From Arenibacter latericius DSM 15913 (GTDB lineage: Bacteria > Bacteroidota > Bacteroidia > Flavobacteriales > Flavobacteriaceae): a stretch of 64,000 nt of DNA. How positions within the stretch are numbered: the first letter of the stretch is position 1; each line of letters begins with the position of its first letter. The stretch covers positions 78,014 to 142,013 of the forward strand of contig NZ_AUKX01000007.1 of the NCBI RefSeq assembly GCF_000424985.1, given 5' to 3'. This document shows, in pieces, positions 35,776-45,995 of this stretch. A program made the position numbers and the translations under genes. The notes under the pieces are model-generated. The model had not been told where the DNA came from, did not search any database, and worked only from the letters and a program-made list of their open reading frames with translations.

Positions 35776-36303
35776 TTATTTACTTTTTGCACCTACAAAA
35801 TTATCGCTCTGATTCTTAAAGAGAACATTAAAAGTTGTTAAGCTACCATAAATACGAGTAATGTATTGTTGCAAGTCAACTTTTTCTTGGTCATCCAGAT
35901 TAGAACTACTATTAATTTTCTGTTCCATCACCCTTATACGGTCTCGCACCATAACTATCTTATGAAAAAAAGTATCTATTGGTATTTTCTTTTCTGATAA
36001 ATTGGCATCCCCAGGCTCTAGAACTAAGGTTCCCCCTTTCCATTTATCTGCTATTGGAGTAACGGAACTGGCATCACTCCACCTTCTAAGTATCTCTATT
36101 AAAGACTGTTCAACTTCAGAAAAGCTAATAGAATCTACCTCATCTTCCAAGGCCTCAATTACTTCAAAATCTGAATCAATAGCAATGGTTTCTAGGCCGC
36201 TATCCATAAAGGTTACCCAATAATGCTTGGAGGTCACATTAGTAACCACCCCTTTACCTAATTCTTGATGCTGTATTCGCGACCCTATTCCTAAAATCTG
36301 CAT
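35776..36303 (-). CDS. Hypothetical protein with N-terminal Tudor/KOW-like domain
   Basis: 175 residues. The first ~50 ('GIGSRIQHQELGKGVVTNVTSKHYWVTFMDSG') resemble the Tudor-like module at the C-terminus of UvrD/PcrA, also seen at the end of the UvrD in this window ('VNHTRFGRGRVIKIEG..KAEIKF'). The rest is helical and acidic-basic mixed, with no catalytic motif. It is divergent from uvrA with a gap of about 110 bases. It looks like a conserved flavobacterial protein; a role beside UvrA or RNA polymerase is possible but unproven. Confidence 0.65.
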   Translation of the reverse strand: MQILGIGSRIQHQELGKGVVTNVTSKHYWVTFMDSGLETIAIDSDFEVIEALEDEVDSISFSEVEQSLIEILRRWSDASSVTPIADKWKGGTLVLEPGDANLSEKKIPIDTFFHKIVMVRDRIRVMEQKINSSSNLDDQEKVDLQQYITRIYGSLTTFNVLFKNQSDNFVGAKSK

Positions 36304-36415
36304 ATATTATTATTTTAAATTTATATCGCTAATGTATATCTAAGCCATTAAATAACAAAAAACTAAATTGTACCGCCTTCATTTTTAAAGGTCAATATTG
36401 TAACTTCGCGCTTTG

Positions 36416-39259
36416 ATGACAAAAACGATGGCATACGAAGAAAATATTGAGGTTCAGGGAGCTCGGGTACACAACCTAAAAAATATAGATGTTACTATCC
36501 CTAGGGAAAAGCTGGTAGTAATAACCGGACTTTCGGGTAGTGGTAAATCATCTTTAGCTTTCGATACCATTTATGCAGAAGGTCAACGAAGATACATAGA
36601 GACTTTTTCTGCTTATGCACGACAATTTTTAGGAGGATTAGAACGTCCAGACGTGGATAAAATAGACGGACTTTCTCCTGTTATCGCGATTGAGCAGAAA
36701 ACCACCTCTAAATCTCCGCGTTCCACAGTTGGCACCATTACCGAAATTTATGACTTTCTTAGGTTATTGTTTGCAAGGGCGAGTGATGCCTACAGCTACA
36801 ATACCGGTGAGAAAATGGTTAGTTATGATGATGAGCAGATTAAAGACCTCATAATATCAACCTATAAGGACAAAAGGATTAATATTCTTGCCCCGGTAAT
36901 TAGATCTAGAAAGGGACACTATAGGGAACTGTTTGAACAGATTGCTAAACAGGGGTTTGTAAAAGTAAGAATAGATGGGGAAATAAAGGATATTGTAAAG
37001 GGCATGAAAGTAGACCGTTACAAAACCCATGACATTGAAATTGTTATAGACCGACTTAAAATTTCTTCTGGCCCTGAATTAGATAAGCGTATTTCTGAAA
37101 GTATTAATACTGCTATGTATAGCGGAGATAATATATTGATGGTTTTAGAAGAGGGCAAAGACGAGCCTCGCTATTTTAGTAGAGACCTTATGTGTCCTAC
37201 TACAGGTATCTCTTATCCCTCACCAGAACCAAATACATTTTCTTTTAACTCCCCAAAAGGAATGTGCCCTGATTGTAATGGTTTAGGAAATATTCATGAG
37301 GTGAACGAAAGCAAAATATTCCCCAATAAAAAATTATCAATTACCGCTGGTGGTATAGCACCCTTGGGGCCTTACAAAAAATCATGGGCTTTTAAGCAAA
37401 TAGAAATCATTGCCCAGCGTTACAATTTTAGTTTGGACGATCCCATATCTAAAATTCCAGATGAAGCAATTAAGATATTGCTATATGGAGGAAAAGAAAG
37501 TTTTGAAGTAGATTCCAAAATTTTAGGAGTTAAAAGAAAATATAAGATTGATTATGAAGGAATTTCGCATTTTATAAAAAGTCAGTTCCACGAAGCCAAT
37601 TCAACTTCCATAAAAAGATGGGCTAAGGAATATATGGACAAAATTAAATGTCCAACCTGCGAAGGCACTCGCTTAAAACAAGCTTCTTTAAACTTTAAGA
37701 TAGACGCTAAAAACATTGCTGAATTATCCAATTTGGATATTTCTGACCTAGCAGATTTTTTCGGGAATTTAGAAGAAAAGCTATCAGGTAATCAATTGAA
37801 GATCGCTGAAGAAATAATTAAAGAGATTAGAAGCAGAATCCAATTTTTATTGGATGTAGGCTTAAACTATCTTTCATTAAACCGTAGTAGCAAGTCTCTT
37901 TCTGGTGGGGAGGCTCAACGGATTAGACTTGCTACCCAAATAGGCTCTCAACTAGTAGGGGTACTTTACATTTTAGACGAACCCAGCATTGGTCTACATC
38001 AAAGAGACAATGAGCGTTTAATAGCTTCCTTAGAATCACTAAGAGATATTGGAAATTCTGTTATTGTAGTAGAACATGATCGGGATATGATAGAGCGTGC
38101 AGATCATGTAATAGATATTGGACCAAAAGCTGGAAAATACGGTGGGGAAATAATATCACAAGGGAGTCCTGCAGAGCTCAGAAATCATCACACCCTTACC
38201 GCAGCATATATAAACGGAGAGAAAGAAATAGAGGTACCTAAGACTAGAAGATCTGGCAATGGGAAATCTATAAAACTTACCGGTTGTACTGGTAATAACC
38301 TTAAGAATATTTCAGTAGAATTCCCTTTAGGTAAAATGATCGGGGTAACAGGAGTATCAGGAAGTGGAAAGTCAACTTTAATTAGTGAAACATTGTACCC
38401 TATTCTAAACGCTTATTATTTTAATGGCGTTAAAGAACCAATGCCTTATAAAAAAATAAGTGGATTAGAACATATAGATAAAGTAATAGACATTAATCAA
38501 TCTCCCATTGGTAGAACCCCAAGGTCTAATCCAGCCACCTACACTGGAGTATTCAGTGAAATACGAGCCCTGTTTGCAAAGACCCAAGAAGCCGCAATTA
38601 GAGGCTACAAACCTGGGCGATTTAGTTTTAATGTTACAGGTGGACGTTGCGAAACTTGTAAAGGTGGTGGTTTAAGAGTTATAGAAATGAATTTTCTGCC
38701 AGATGTATATGTAGATTGCGAGACTTGTAATGGAAAACGATTTAACCGAGAAACCTTAGAAATAAGATACAAAGGAAAGTCAATTGCAGATGTTCTAGAA
38801 ATGACCATCAATGAATCGGTAGATTTTTTTGAAAACATTCCTAAAATCCATAGAAAACTTAAAACCATACAGGATGTAGGGTTAGGATATATTTCTTTAG
38901 GTCAACAATCCACAACACTTTCTGGAGGAGAGGCACAGCGAATTAAGTTAGCAACTGAATTATCTAAAAAAGATACTGGAAACACCTTTTATATTTTGGA
39001 TGAACCCACTACTGGCTTACATTTTGAGGATATTAGAGTACTTATGAATGTTTTAAACAAACTTGTAGACCAAGGGAATACCGTCTTAATTATAGAACAC
39101 AACATGGATGTTATAAAAATGATGGATCATATCTTGGATATTGGTTATGAGGGGGGGCGAAATGGAGGAATGGTGGTTGCAAAAGGTACTCCTGAAGAAG
39201 TAGCTAAAGATAAAAAAAGTCATACTTCCAAGTATCTAAGAAAAGAATTAGGTTTGTAA
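36416..39259 (+). CDS. uvrA: Excinuclease ABC subunit A
   Basis: 947 residues. UvrA is the damage-sensing ATPase of nucleotide excision repair. Two ABC modules: Walker [10 protein letters not shown] (~35) and GVSGSGKST (~645), signatures [11 protein letters not shown] and [11 protein letters not shown]. Zinc fingers: CPDCNG ... CPTCEG and CETCKG ... CETCNG. All are intact. ATG at 36416 is taken; ATG at 36428 (MAYEENIEV) is equally likely and gives 943 residues. A TAACTTCG box at 36401 resembles the -7 promoter element. No TTGGA-N5-TCCAA site precedes it. Confidence 0.96.
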   Translation: MTKTMAYEENIEVQGARVHNLKNIDVTIPREKLVVITGLSGSGKSSLAFDTIYAEGQRRYIETFSAYARQFLGGLERPDVDKIDGLSPVIAIEQKTTSKSPRSTVGTITEIYDFLRLLFARASDAYSYNTGEKMVSYDDEQIKDLIISTYKDKRINILAPVIRSRKGHYRELFEQIAKQGFVKVRIDGEIKDIVKGMKVDRYKTHDIEIVIDRLKISSGPELDKRISESINTAMYSGDNILMVLEEGKDEPRYFSRDLMCPTTGISYPSPEPNTFSFNSPKGMCPDCNGLGNIHEVNESKIFPNKKLSITAGGIAPLGPYKKSWAFKQIEIIAQRYNFSLDDPISKIPDEAIKILLYGGKESFEVDSKILGVKRKYKIDYEGISHFIKSQFHEANSTSIKRWAKEYMDKIKCPTCEGTRLKQASLNFKIDAKNIAELSNLDISDLADFFGNLEEKLSGNQLKIAEEIIKEIRSRIQFLLDVGLNYLSLNRSSKSLSGGEAQRIRLATQIGSQLVGVLYILDEPSIGLHQRDNERLIASLESLRDIGNSVIVVEHDRDMIERADHVIDIGPKAGKYGGEIISQGSPAELRNHHTLTAAYINGEKEIEVPKTRRSGNGKSIKLTGCTGNNLKNISVEFPLGKMIGVTGVSGSGKSTLISETLYPILNAYYFNGVKEPMPYKKISGLEHIDKVIDINQSPIGRTPRSNPATYTGVFSEIRALFAKTQEAAIRGYKPGRFSFNVTGGRCETCKGGGLRVIEMNFLPDVYVDCETCNGKRFNRETLEIRYKGKSIADVLEMTINESVDFFENIPKIHRKLKTIQDVGLGYISLGQQSTTLSGGEAQRIKLATELSKKDTGNTFYILDEPTTGLHFEDIRVLMNVLNKLVDQGNTVLIIEHNMDVIKMMDHILDIGYEGGRNGGMVVAKGTPEEVAKDKKSHTSKYLRKELGL

Positions 39260-39369
39260 CTTTAGCAGTTTTGATATTATAAAAATTGCTATACTCAACA
39301 TAATTTTGGACAGCCTAAGAATTTTTAGCACATTTAACAGACTTTAAAACAATTGATTTACGATATATT

Positions 39370-40056
39370 ATGAGAAAAGAACAACATCACAAGGGATGGA
39401 ATGAAATAAAAACCAACGATTCATGGGCATTATTTAAGATAATGGGAGAATTTGTAAACGGTTTTGAAAAAATGAGTGCCATTGGTCCTTGTGTTTCCAT
39501 CTTTGGATCTGCCCGTACCAAACCAGAAGACCCCTATTATGAACTTGCCGTTAGAGTAGCTAAAAGCATTTCTGAAGCAGGCTATGGTATTATTACCGGA
39601 GGTGGTCCTGGAATAATGGAAGCAGGAAATAAAGGAGCTCATTTAGCTGGCGGCACCTCGGTTGGTTTAAATATAGACTTACCTTTTGAACAGCATGACA
39701 ACCCATATATCGATAACGATAAAAGTTTAGATTTTGATTATTTCTTTGTCCGTAAGGTGATGTTCGTTAAGTATTCTCAGGGCTTTGTAGTTATGCCAGG
39801 AGGCTTCGGAACCTTAGATGAGCTTTTTGAAGCCATTACTCTTATTCAGACCAATAAAATTGAAAAATTCCCAATTATTTTGGTCGGCACAGAGTTTTGG
39901 ACTGGATTGATAGATTGGATAAAAAGCTCCTTACTTAAGGTTGGAAATATTAGTCCAAACGATTTAGACCTAATTCAAATTGTTGATACAGAGGAAGAAG
40001 TAGTAGATATTATTGATGCTTTTTACAAAGGCAACCTACTTACTCCAAACTTCTAA
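39370..40056 (+). CDS. LOG-family protein (TIGR00730)
   Basis: 228 residues with a Rossmann-like fold. 'ITGGGPGIMEAGNKGA' and PGGFGTLDE are the two signature motifs of the LOG family, several of which are cytokinin-type riboside 5'-monophosphate phosphoribohydrolases releasing a base from AMP-like nucleotides. It lacks any DprA or lysine decarboxylase features despite frequent mislabelling. Only 12 bases separate its stop from the next gene. Confidence 0.88.
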   Translation: MRKEQHHKGWNEIKTNDSWALFKIMGEFVNGFEKMSAIGPCVSIFGSARTKPEDPYYELAVRVAKSISEAGYGIITGGGPGIMEAGNKGAHLAGGTSVGLNIDLPFEQHDNPYIDNDKSLDFDYFFVRKVMFVKYSQGFVVMPGGFGTLDELFEAITLIQTNKIEKFPIILVGTEFWTGLIDWIKSSLLKVGNISPNDLDLIQIVDTEEEVVDIIDAFYKGNLLTPNF

Positions 40057-40068
40057 AATCTTATCTAC

Positions 40069-42915
40069 TTGAGAAAATTGTTGAATAGCTTACTAAGTAA
40101 CCTACCCCTAATTATTTTATTATGGGGACACCTAAGTTATTCCCAAAACAGTAATAAAGTTACTGCTTCCTTGGATGAGGAAACAAAAGTAATAAGCATT
40201 CAACAGGAATTAACTTACTACAATCAATCTCAAGATACATTAAACAACATATTTTTAAATGATTGGGCCAATGCCTATGCCGATAAGAATACGGTATTGG
40301 CCAAAAGATTTGCTGAAGAGTTTAAAAAGAGCCTTCATCTAGCAAAAGAGGACGAACGTGGACATACCAAAATAATAAGTGCTGTAGACGACAAGCATCA
40401 AGGGCTAAGTTGGAGTTATACTACAGCCCGGGATATCGTTAAAATAGATCTCAATACTCCCTTACCTCCAAAATCCTCTATTAAACTATTTATTACCTAT
40501 AAGGTTAAACTACCCCCCAATAAGTTTACACCTTACGGGTTTAATAGTAATAGGGAATATTTTCTTAAGGACTGGTATTTATCTCCCGCAGTTTATGATG
40601 GGGAATGGCACCTCTATTCTAATAAAAATTTAGAAGATTTATATACGGAAGTTACAAACACTACAATACATCTCACTCTTCCCAAAGATTTATACGCAGT
40701 TTCAAATTTTAACGAGTCTGATAAGTCTAGCCTAGGAGATAATCAACATATCACCTTAATTGGTACGGATCAAAAAAATGGAGAAATACTAATTACACCT
40801 TACAGGCGATTCACCAAACATGTAACACCAGCACTCACAGTAATTACAGATCTACAAACAATAAGGTATGATGAAATATCCTCCGGAATTTCAATTAATA
40901 GGATTACCAAATTTCTACAAGAAAGCCTAGGAGATTTTCCGCATCAACATTTATTGGTAAGTGAATGGGACTATGATAAGGACCCTCTATATGGAATAAA
41001 TCAACTACCTAAATTCATAAGACCATATGAGGAGCAGTTTCAATTTGAAATGAAGTTTCTAAAAACTGCCTTAAACAGTTTTGTTAAGGAAACTATGTTC
41101 ATAAATCCAAGAAAAGAAAAGTGGGTAACAGATGCTATTACAAATTATCTGATAATAAACTTTGTAGAGCAACATTATCCGGATCAAAAGCTTTTGGGAA
41201 AACTATCGAGCATTTGGGGTATTCGTGGTTTTCATTTGGCAAAAATGAATTTTAATGAGCAATATCCTTTGTTACATATGTTATCTGCTCGAAGAAATGT
41301 AGATCAGGCTTTAACCACTCCCAATGACTCGTTAATAAAATTCAACCAAAAAATAGCGAACAGATATAAGGCTGGATTAGGTTTAGCATATTTAGCAGAC
41401 TATACTGGTAAAGAAAAAGTAGATAAAAGTGTTAGAGATTTTTACGAATTCTATAACCTGAAAGAATCCACGGCGGCAGATTTTAAGTTTATAGTAGTAG
41501 AAAATTCGGACAAGGATATCAATTGGTTTTTCGATGAATATGTATCTACCACCAAGAAAATTGATTTTAAAATAACGAAGGTTTTAAAATCTCAAGACTC
41601 TTTATCGGTCACCTTAAAGAACAAACAAGGAACTAATGTTCCCATTTCACTATTTGGAATTAAAAACGATTCTATTGTTTCCAAATATTGGTTCACCAAT
41701 ATTACTGACGAGAAAACCTTCCATATTCCTAGAGAAGACGAGGAGCGATTAGTACTAAATTATGATCAGACCATTCCTGAATTTAACCAACGTGACAATT
41801 GGAAATCTCTCAATGGATTCTTTTCTAGTAACAAAAGATTGAAATTTCAATTCTTTAAAGATGCTGAAGACCCATATTTTAATCAAGTTTTTTATGTTCC
41901 AGTTCTAAGTTTTAATAAATATGACGGACTTGCCCCTGGGATACGTCTCCATAATAAAACCCTATTAGAGCGTCCTTTTGTTTTTGATGTAGCTCCTTCC
42001 TATGCTCCCAATGAAAAAACCCTTGTGGGCTATGGAAGTTTTAATTTTAGACAGTATCACGCAAAAAAAGGGTTATACGTTACCAACTATTCTTTAAGAG
42101 GGTCTACTTCACATTTTCAAAAAAATTCTCGATACACCACTATTAGTCCTTCAATTGGTTTTGGCTGGAGACCAGACAACTTGCTATCTAACAAACGAAA
42201 CTATTTACTTTTTAGGTCTGTAAATGTCTTTAGGACAGTTGACGAAGCCCTTGAAAGCAGTGGCTTAGAGACTGATCCAGATTACAATGTACTTAACGCT
42301 AAATACATTCATACTACCAATAACATATTAAATTATTTTTCCTGGTCATTTGATGCACAACATTCCAATGTTTTTACCAAAGTTGCCTACGAATTAGAAT
42401 ATCGAAAGCTTTTTGAAAACAACACTCAATTTAACATACGTTTTTTTGCTGGAAAGTTTATTAACAACAAATCAGCTGGCGACAGCAATTTCTTTAGTTT
42501 TTCCCTAGATAGACCAACAGATTACTTGTTTGATTATGATTACTTAGGAAGGTCTGAAGGTTCCGGAATTTATAGTCAGCAAATTATAGTAGCAGAAGGT
42601 GGATTTAAATCGAAATTAGAAAATCCATTTGCAGACGATTGGATGGCAACCGTTAACTCTAGTGTTAATCTCTGGCGATGGGTAGAGCTTTATGGCGATA
42701 TTGGTTTAGTGAAAAATAGGGGGCTAAAAGAACGTTTTGTTTATGATTCTGGGATCCGTCTAAATCTATTGACTGATTATTTTGAACTTTATTTCCCTAT
42801 CTACTCTAATAATGGTTGGGAAATTTCTCAGCCCCAGTACGATCAAAAAATTAGGTTCGTGATTACCTTAAGTCCAAGGACCTTAACCGGCTTATTTACT
42901 AGAAAATGGTTTTAA
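40069..42915 (+). CDS. M1-peptidase-like protein without zinc motif, fused to a C-terminal beta barrel
   Basis: 948 residues, TTG start (no ATG nearby), signal peptide to about residue 25 (LSYSQ). Residues about 30-240 match the N-terminal domain of M1 metallopeptidases ('WYLSPAVYDGEWHLYSN'), and 'KWVTDAITNYLIINFVEQ' aligns with the M1 'WLnEGfAtY' helix. But there is no HEXXH, so zinc catalysis is not expected. From about 620 to the end the sequence is beta-strand rich and ends in TRKWF, with the C-terminal aromatic typical of outer-membrane barrels. Likely an envelope protein; function unknown. Probably co-transcribed with the LOG gene. Confidence 0.72.
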   Translation: MRKLLNSLLSNLPLIILLWGHLSYSQNSNKVTASLDEETKVISIQQELTYYNQSQDTLNNIFLNDWANAYADKNTVLAKRFAEEFKKSLHLAKEDERGHTKIISAVDDKHQGLSWSYTTARDIVKIDLNTPLPPKSSIKLFITYKVKLPPNKFTPYGFNSNREYFLKDWYLSPAVYDGEWHLYSNKNLEDLYTEVTNTTIHLTLPKDLYAVSNFNESDKSSLGDNQHITLIGTDQKNGEILITPYRRFTKHVTPALTVITDLQTIRYDEISSGISINRITKFLQESLGDFPHQHLLVSEWDYDKDPLYGINQLPKFIRPYEEQFQFEMKFLKTALNSFVKETMFINPRKEKWVTDAITNYLIINFVEQHYPDQKLLGKLSSIWGIRGFHLAKMNFNEQYPLLHMLSARRNVDQALTTPNDSLIKFNQKIANRYKAGLGLAYLADYTGKEKVDKSVRDFYEFYNLKESTAADFKFIVVENSDKDINWFFDEYVSTTKKIDFKITKVLKSQDSLSVTLKNKQGTNVPISLFGIKNDSIVSKYWFTNITDEKTFHIPREDEERLVLNYDQTIPEFNQRDNWKSLNGFFSSNKRLKFQFFKDAEDPYFNQVFYVPVLSFNKYDGLAPGIRLHNKTLLERPFVFDVAPSYAPNEKTLVGYGSFNFRQYHAKKGLYVTNYSLRGSTSHFQKNSRYTTISPSIGFGWRPDNLLSNKRNYLLFRSVNVFRTVDEALESSGLETDPDYNVLNAKYIHTTNNILNYFSWSFDAQHSNVFTKVAYELEYRKLFENNTQFNIRFFAGKFINNKSAGDSNFFSFSLDRPTDYLFDYDYLGRSEGSGIYSQQIIVAEGGFKSKLENPFADDWMATVNSSVNLWRWVELYGDIGLVKNRGLKERFVYDSGIRLNLLTDYFELYFPIYSNNGWEISQPQYDQKIRFVITLSPRTLTGLFTRKWF

Positions 42916-42920
42916 AACTT

Positions 42921-42951
42921 TACCACATTCTTAAAATATGCGGTATTTTTT
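42921..42951 (+). terminator. Rho-independent terminator
   Basis: TACCACAT (42921-42928) pairs with ATGCGGTA (42938-42945), seven of eight positions, followed by six T. It ends the LOG/barrel transcript. Confidence 0.7.
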
Positions 42952-43025
42952 GCGACATCAACAACGATTAATTTATCAAAACCCTAAACGTTAAGGATTT
43001 ATTAAGTAATATCGTATTTTATCGG

Positions 43026-43056
43026 TTGCAAAAACCATTATGATTTGATACTTTTG
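43026..43056 (+). promoter_or_regulatory. Promoter of the E1 gene
   Basis: TTG (43026-43028), 20 bases, TACTTTTG (43049-43056): full Bacteroidetes consensus, 30 bases before the ATG. Confidence 0.78.
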
Positions 43057-43085
43057 CGTAAACCTTTAATTCCGTTGATTCCGTA

Positions 43086-45497
43086 ATGAATATAGATTCC
43101 GAAACTAGTAGCGACATTTCATTTGATGATTTTCAAATTCAAATATTAAAGGATTACGAAATTGCAGTTACCAGTAGGGAGTGTAGTTTGTTAGGAAGAA
43201 GAGAAGTTTTAACTGGTAAAGCGAAATTTGGAATTTTCGGTGATGGTAAAGAGCTACCACAACTCGCTATGGCTAGGTCTTTTATGGACGGAGATTTTAG
43301 AAGTGGTTATTACCGAGACCAAACCTTTATGATGGCCTTAGGCCTACTTACTCCAAAGCAATTCTTTCATGGCCTCTATGCCACAACCGATATCACTAAA
43401 GATATTATGAGTGCTGGTAGGCAAATGGGAGGACATTTCACTACCTTCAGTTTAAACGAAGATGGCAGTTGGAAAAATCTTACCGAACAAAAGAATAGCA
43501 GTGCAGACATCTCTTGTACAGCAGGTCAGATGCCTAGACTTTTAGGCCTAGCACAAGCCTCAAAAATATACAGAAACGTTAAAGGAATTAATAGTGACAA
43601 GTTTTCTAAAAATGGAAACGAAGTTGCATGGGGTACTATTGGTAACGCCAGTACTAGTGAAGGAGCTTTTTTTGAAACTATAAATGCTGCTGGAGTATTA
43701 CAAGTACCAATGGTAATCAGTATTTGGGATGATGAATATGGGATATCCGTGCATGCCAAACACCAAACCACAAAAGAGGACATTTCTAAAATATTAGCTG
43801 GTTTCCAACGTGACAAGAAGGATGACGGATTTGAAATAATAAAGGTAAAGGGCTGGGATTATACAGCACTTATACACGCTTATGAAAATGCAGCCGATAT
43901 AGCTCGGGAACAGCACGTTCCAGTAATCATTCACGTTACCGAACTCACCCAACCACAGGGTCATTCCACCTCTGGGTCTCACGAACGCTACAAAAGTGAA
44001 GAACGCTTAACTTGGGAAAGGGAAAATGATTGTAATAAAAGGTACAGAGAATGGATTCTCTCCAATAAAATTGCAACAGAGGAAGAGTTAAATAGCATTG
44101 AAAAGAATATTAAAAGACAGGTCCGAAGCGCAAGAAAAGAAGCTTGGGAAGAGTTTTTAACCCCACACAGGGAGCATAAAAAAACACTGGTAAACATATT
44201 AGATAATGTTGCCAATTCTAGCCCCAACAAAAACTTTATTGAAAAACTCAAAAATGATTTAATTGCCAAGGAAGATCCTATTAAAAAAGACCTAGCCTCT
44301 ACCGCAAGAAAAACCATGCGCTATCTTTTGGGTGAAGACACCAAGGAAAAGGATGTTTTAGCGAATTGGCTAGATTCTTTTATGGAAGAGTCTGAAGCTA
44401 AATTCAGTTCTTTCCTTTACAATGAACAAGAGAATAGTGCCCTCTATGTTCCAGAAGTGAAGCCTTCCTATGACCAAGATACTACAGCTGTAGATGGCAG
44501 AGTTATACTAAGGGATAATTTCGATAGATTATTTGAAAAATACCCTGAAGCCTTAATTTTTGGGGAAGATACAGGTGCTATTGGCGATGTAAACCAAGGC
44601 TTAGAGGGATTGCAAAAAAAATATGGTGAGCTAAGAGTCGCCGATACGGGAATTAGAGAAGCAACTATTATTGGTCAGGGAATAGGAATGGCCATGCGAG
44701 GCTTACGCCCAATTGCAGAAATCCAATATTTAGATTATATTTTCTATGCTTTATTTACCTTGACAGATGATTTAGCTACCTTGCTATATAGGACCGTGGG
44801 AAAACAACGTGCGCCATTAATTGTAAGGACAAGAGGTCACAGGCTAGAAGGTATATGGCACTCCGGCTCTCAAATGGGTGGCCTAATCCACTTATTACGA
44901 GGCATGTATATCCTCACGCCAAGAAACATGACCAAAGCTGCAGGCTTTTACAACACTTTATTGAAAGGCAATGAACCTGCACTAGTAATTGAAAGCTTAA
45001 ACGGATATCGTCTTAAAGAGGACAAACCTAATAATTTAGGAGAGCTATGCACTCCTATTGGCGTAGTAGAAGTCGTGAAACCTGGAAAGGATATTACGCT
45101 TCTCTCCTATGGATCTACTTTACGAATTGTAATGAAGGTTGCCCAAGAGCTACAACAAGTAGGTATAGATGCAGAAGTAATAGATGCGCAAAGTCTTTTA
45201 CCTTTCGATTTAAATCACGACGTATTAAAAAGTATCCAAAAGACCAATCGATTATTGATAATAGATGAAGATGTTCCTGGTGGATGTTCTGCATACCTAA
45301 TCCATGAAATCATGGAAAAGCAAGGGGCATATCAGTATTTAGACAGCGCTCCACAAACCCTAACAGGAAAACCCCATAGACCAGCATACGCCACGGATGG
45401 AGATTATTTTTCAAAACCTAATGCAGAAGATATTTTTGAAAAGGTCTATTCCATAATGCGCGAATCTAACCCTAAGGAATTCCCTAAATTAAGATAA
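43086..45497 (+). CDS. 2-Oxoacid dehydrogenase E1 component, alpha and beta subunits fused
   Basis: 803 residues. The first ~440 are a thiamine-pyrophosphate-dependent E1 alpha ('DEYGISVHAKHQT', 'GNASTSEGAFFETINAAG', 'GSHERYKSEERL'). From ~460 it is an E1 beta ('FGEDTGAIGDVNQGL', 'VADTGIREATIIGQGIGMA', 'LIIDEDVPGGCSAYL'). The fusion is common in Bacteroidetes, where it is annotated as branched-chain (2-oxoisovalerate) dehydrogenase E1. It decarboxylates the oxoacid and acylates the lipoyl E2; E2 and E3 genes are not in the window. A consensus promoter sits 30 bases upstream. Confidence 0.9.
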   Translation: MNIDSETSSDISFDDFQIQILKDYEIAVTSRECSLLGRREVLTGKAKFGIFGDGKELPQLAMARSFMDGDFRSGYYRDQTFMMALGLLTPKQFFHGLYATTDITKDIMSAGRQMGGHFTTFSLNEDGSWKNLTEQKNSSADISCTAGQMPRLLGLAQASKIYRNVKGINSDKFSKNGNEVAWGTIGNASTSEGAFFETINAAGVLQVPMVISIWDDEYGISVHAKHQTTKEDISKILAGFQRDKKDDGFEIIKVKGWDYTALIHAYENAADIAREQHVPVIIHVTELTQPQGHSTSGSHERYKSEERLTWERENDCNKRYREWILSNKIATEEELNSIEKNIKRQVRSARKEAWEEFLTPHREHKKTLVNILDNVANSSPNKNFIEKLKNDLIAKEDPIKKDLASTARKTMRYLLGEDTKEKDVLANWLDSFMEESEAKFSSFLYNEQENSALYVPEVKPSYDQDTTAVDGRVILRDNFDRLFEKYPEALIFGEDTGAIGDVNQGLEGLQKKYGELRVADTGIREATIIGQGIGMAMRGLRPIAEIQYLDYIFYALFTLTDDLATLLYRTVGKQRAPLIVRTRGHRLEGIWHSGSQMGGLIHLLRGMYILTPRNMTKAAGFYNTLLKGNEPALVIESLNGYRLKEDKPNNLGELCTPIGVVEVVKPGKDITLLSYGSTLRIVMKVAQELQQVGIDAEVIDAQSLLPFDLNHDVLKSIQKTNRLLIIDEDVPGGCSAYLIHEIMEKQGAYQYLDSAPQTLTGKPHRPAYATDGDYFSKPNAEDIFEKVYSIMRESNPKEFPKLR

Positions 45498-45623
45498 AAC
45501 CCATTTATTTTTTTAAAGAATAGCCTTGCTTAAATACAGTTTTATACCAAAAAATATATGTTTTAATTAGGCAAATAGCTATTTTTATCAACGAAAATAG
45601 TTATTAATTAAATTGTCCCCCAA

Positions 45624-45986
45624 ATGAAAGATCTTGGTTTACTTCTTTTACGAGTTGGTTTATCCGCATTGATGCTTACCCATGGAGCTCCAAAGTTTTT
45701 AAAACTAATACAAGGTAATTTTGAGTTTGGTGATCCAATAGGAATTGGGGCCGCTCCTTCTCTATTTTTAGCAGTAATCGGAGAATTTATATGTCCTATT
45801 TTAGTGATTATAGGTATTAAAACCCGTTGGGCTTCTGTACCTGTTATTATAACCATGTTAGTAGCCACATTTCTAGTTCATGCCAATGATCCAATATCCG
45901 TTAAGGAAAAAGCACTATTATTTTTAGTAGGTTTTACAAGTATAGTTTTATTGGGACCAGGAAAGTTTAGTCTGGACAAAAAATAA
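45624..45986 (+). CDS. DoxX-family membrane protein
   Basis: 120 residues with four membrane helices (about 5-22, 44-62, 68-84, 96-113). 'LLLLRVGLSALMLTHGAPKF' at the start and 'TMLVATFLVHANDP' are typical of the DoxX/SURF4-like family. Some members act in thiosulfate oxidation or oxidative-stress complexes, but most, including this one, have no assigned role. Convergent with holA. Confidence 0.85.
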   Translation: MKDLGLLLLRVGLSALMLTHGAPKFLKLIQGNFEFGDPIGIGAAPSLFLAVIGEFICPILVIIGIKTRWASVPVIITMLVATFLVHANDPISVKEKALLFLVGFTSIVLLGPGKFSLDKK

Positions 45987-45995
45987 TATTGTTCT

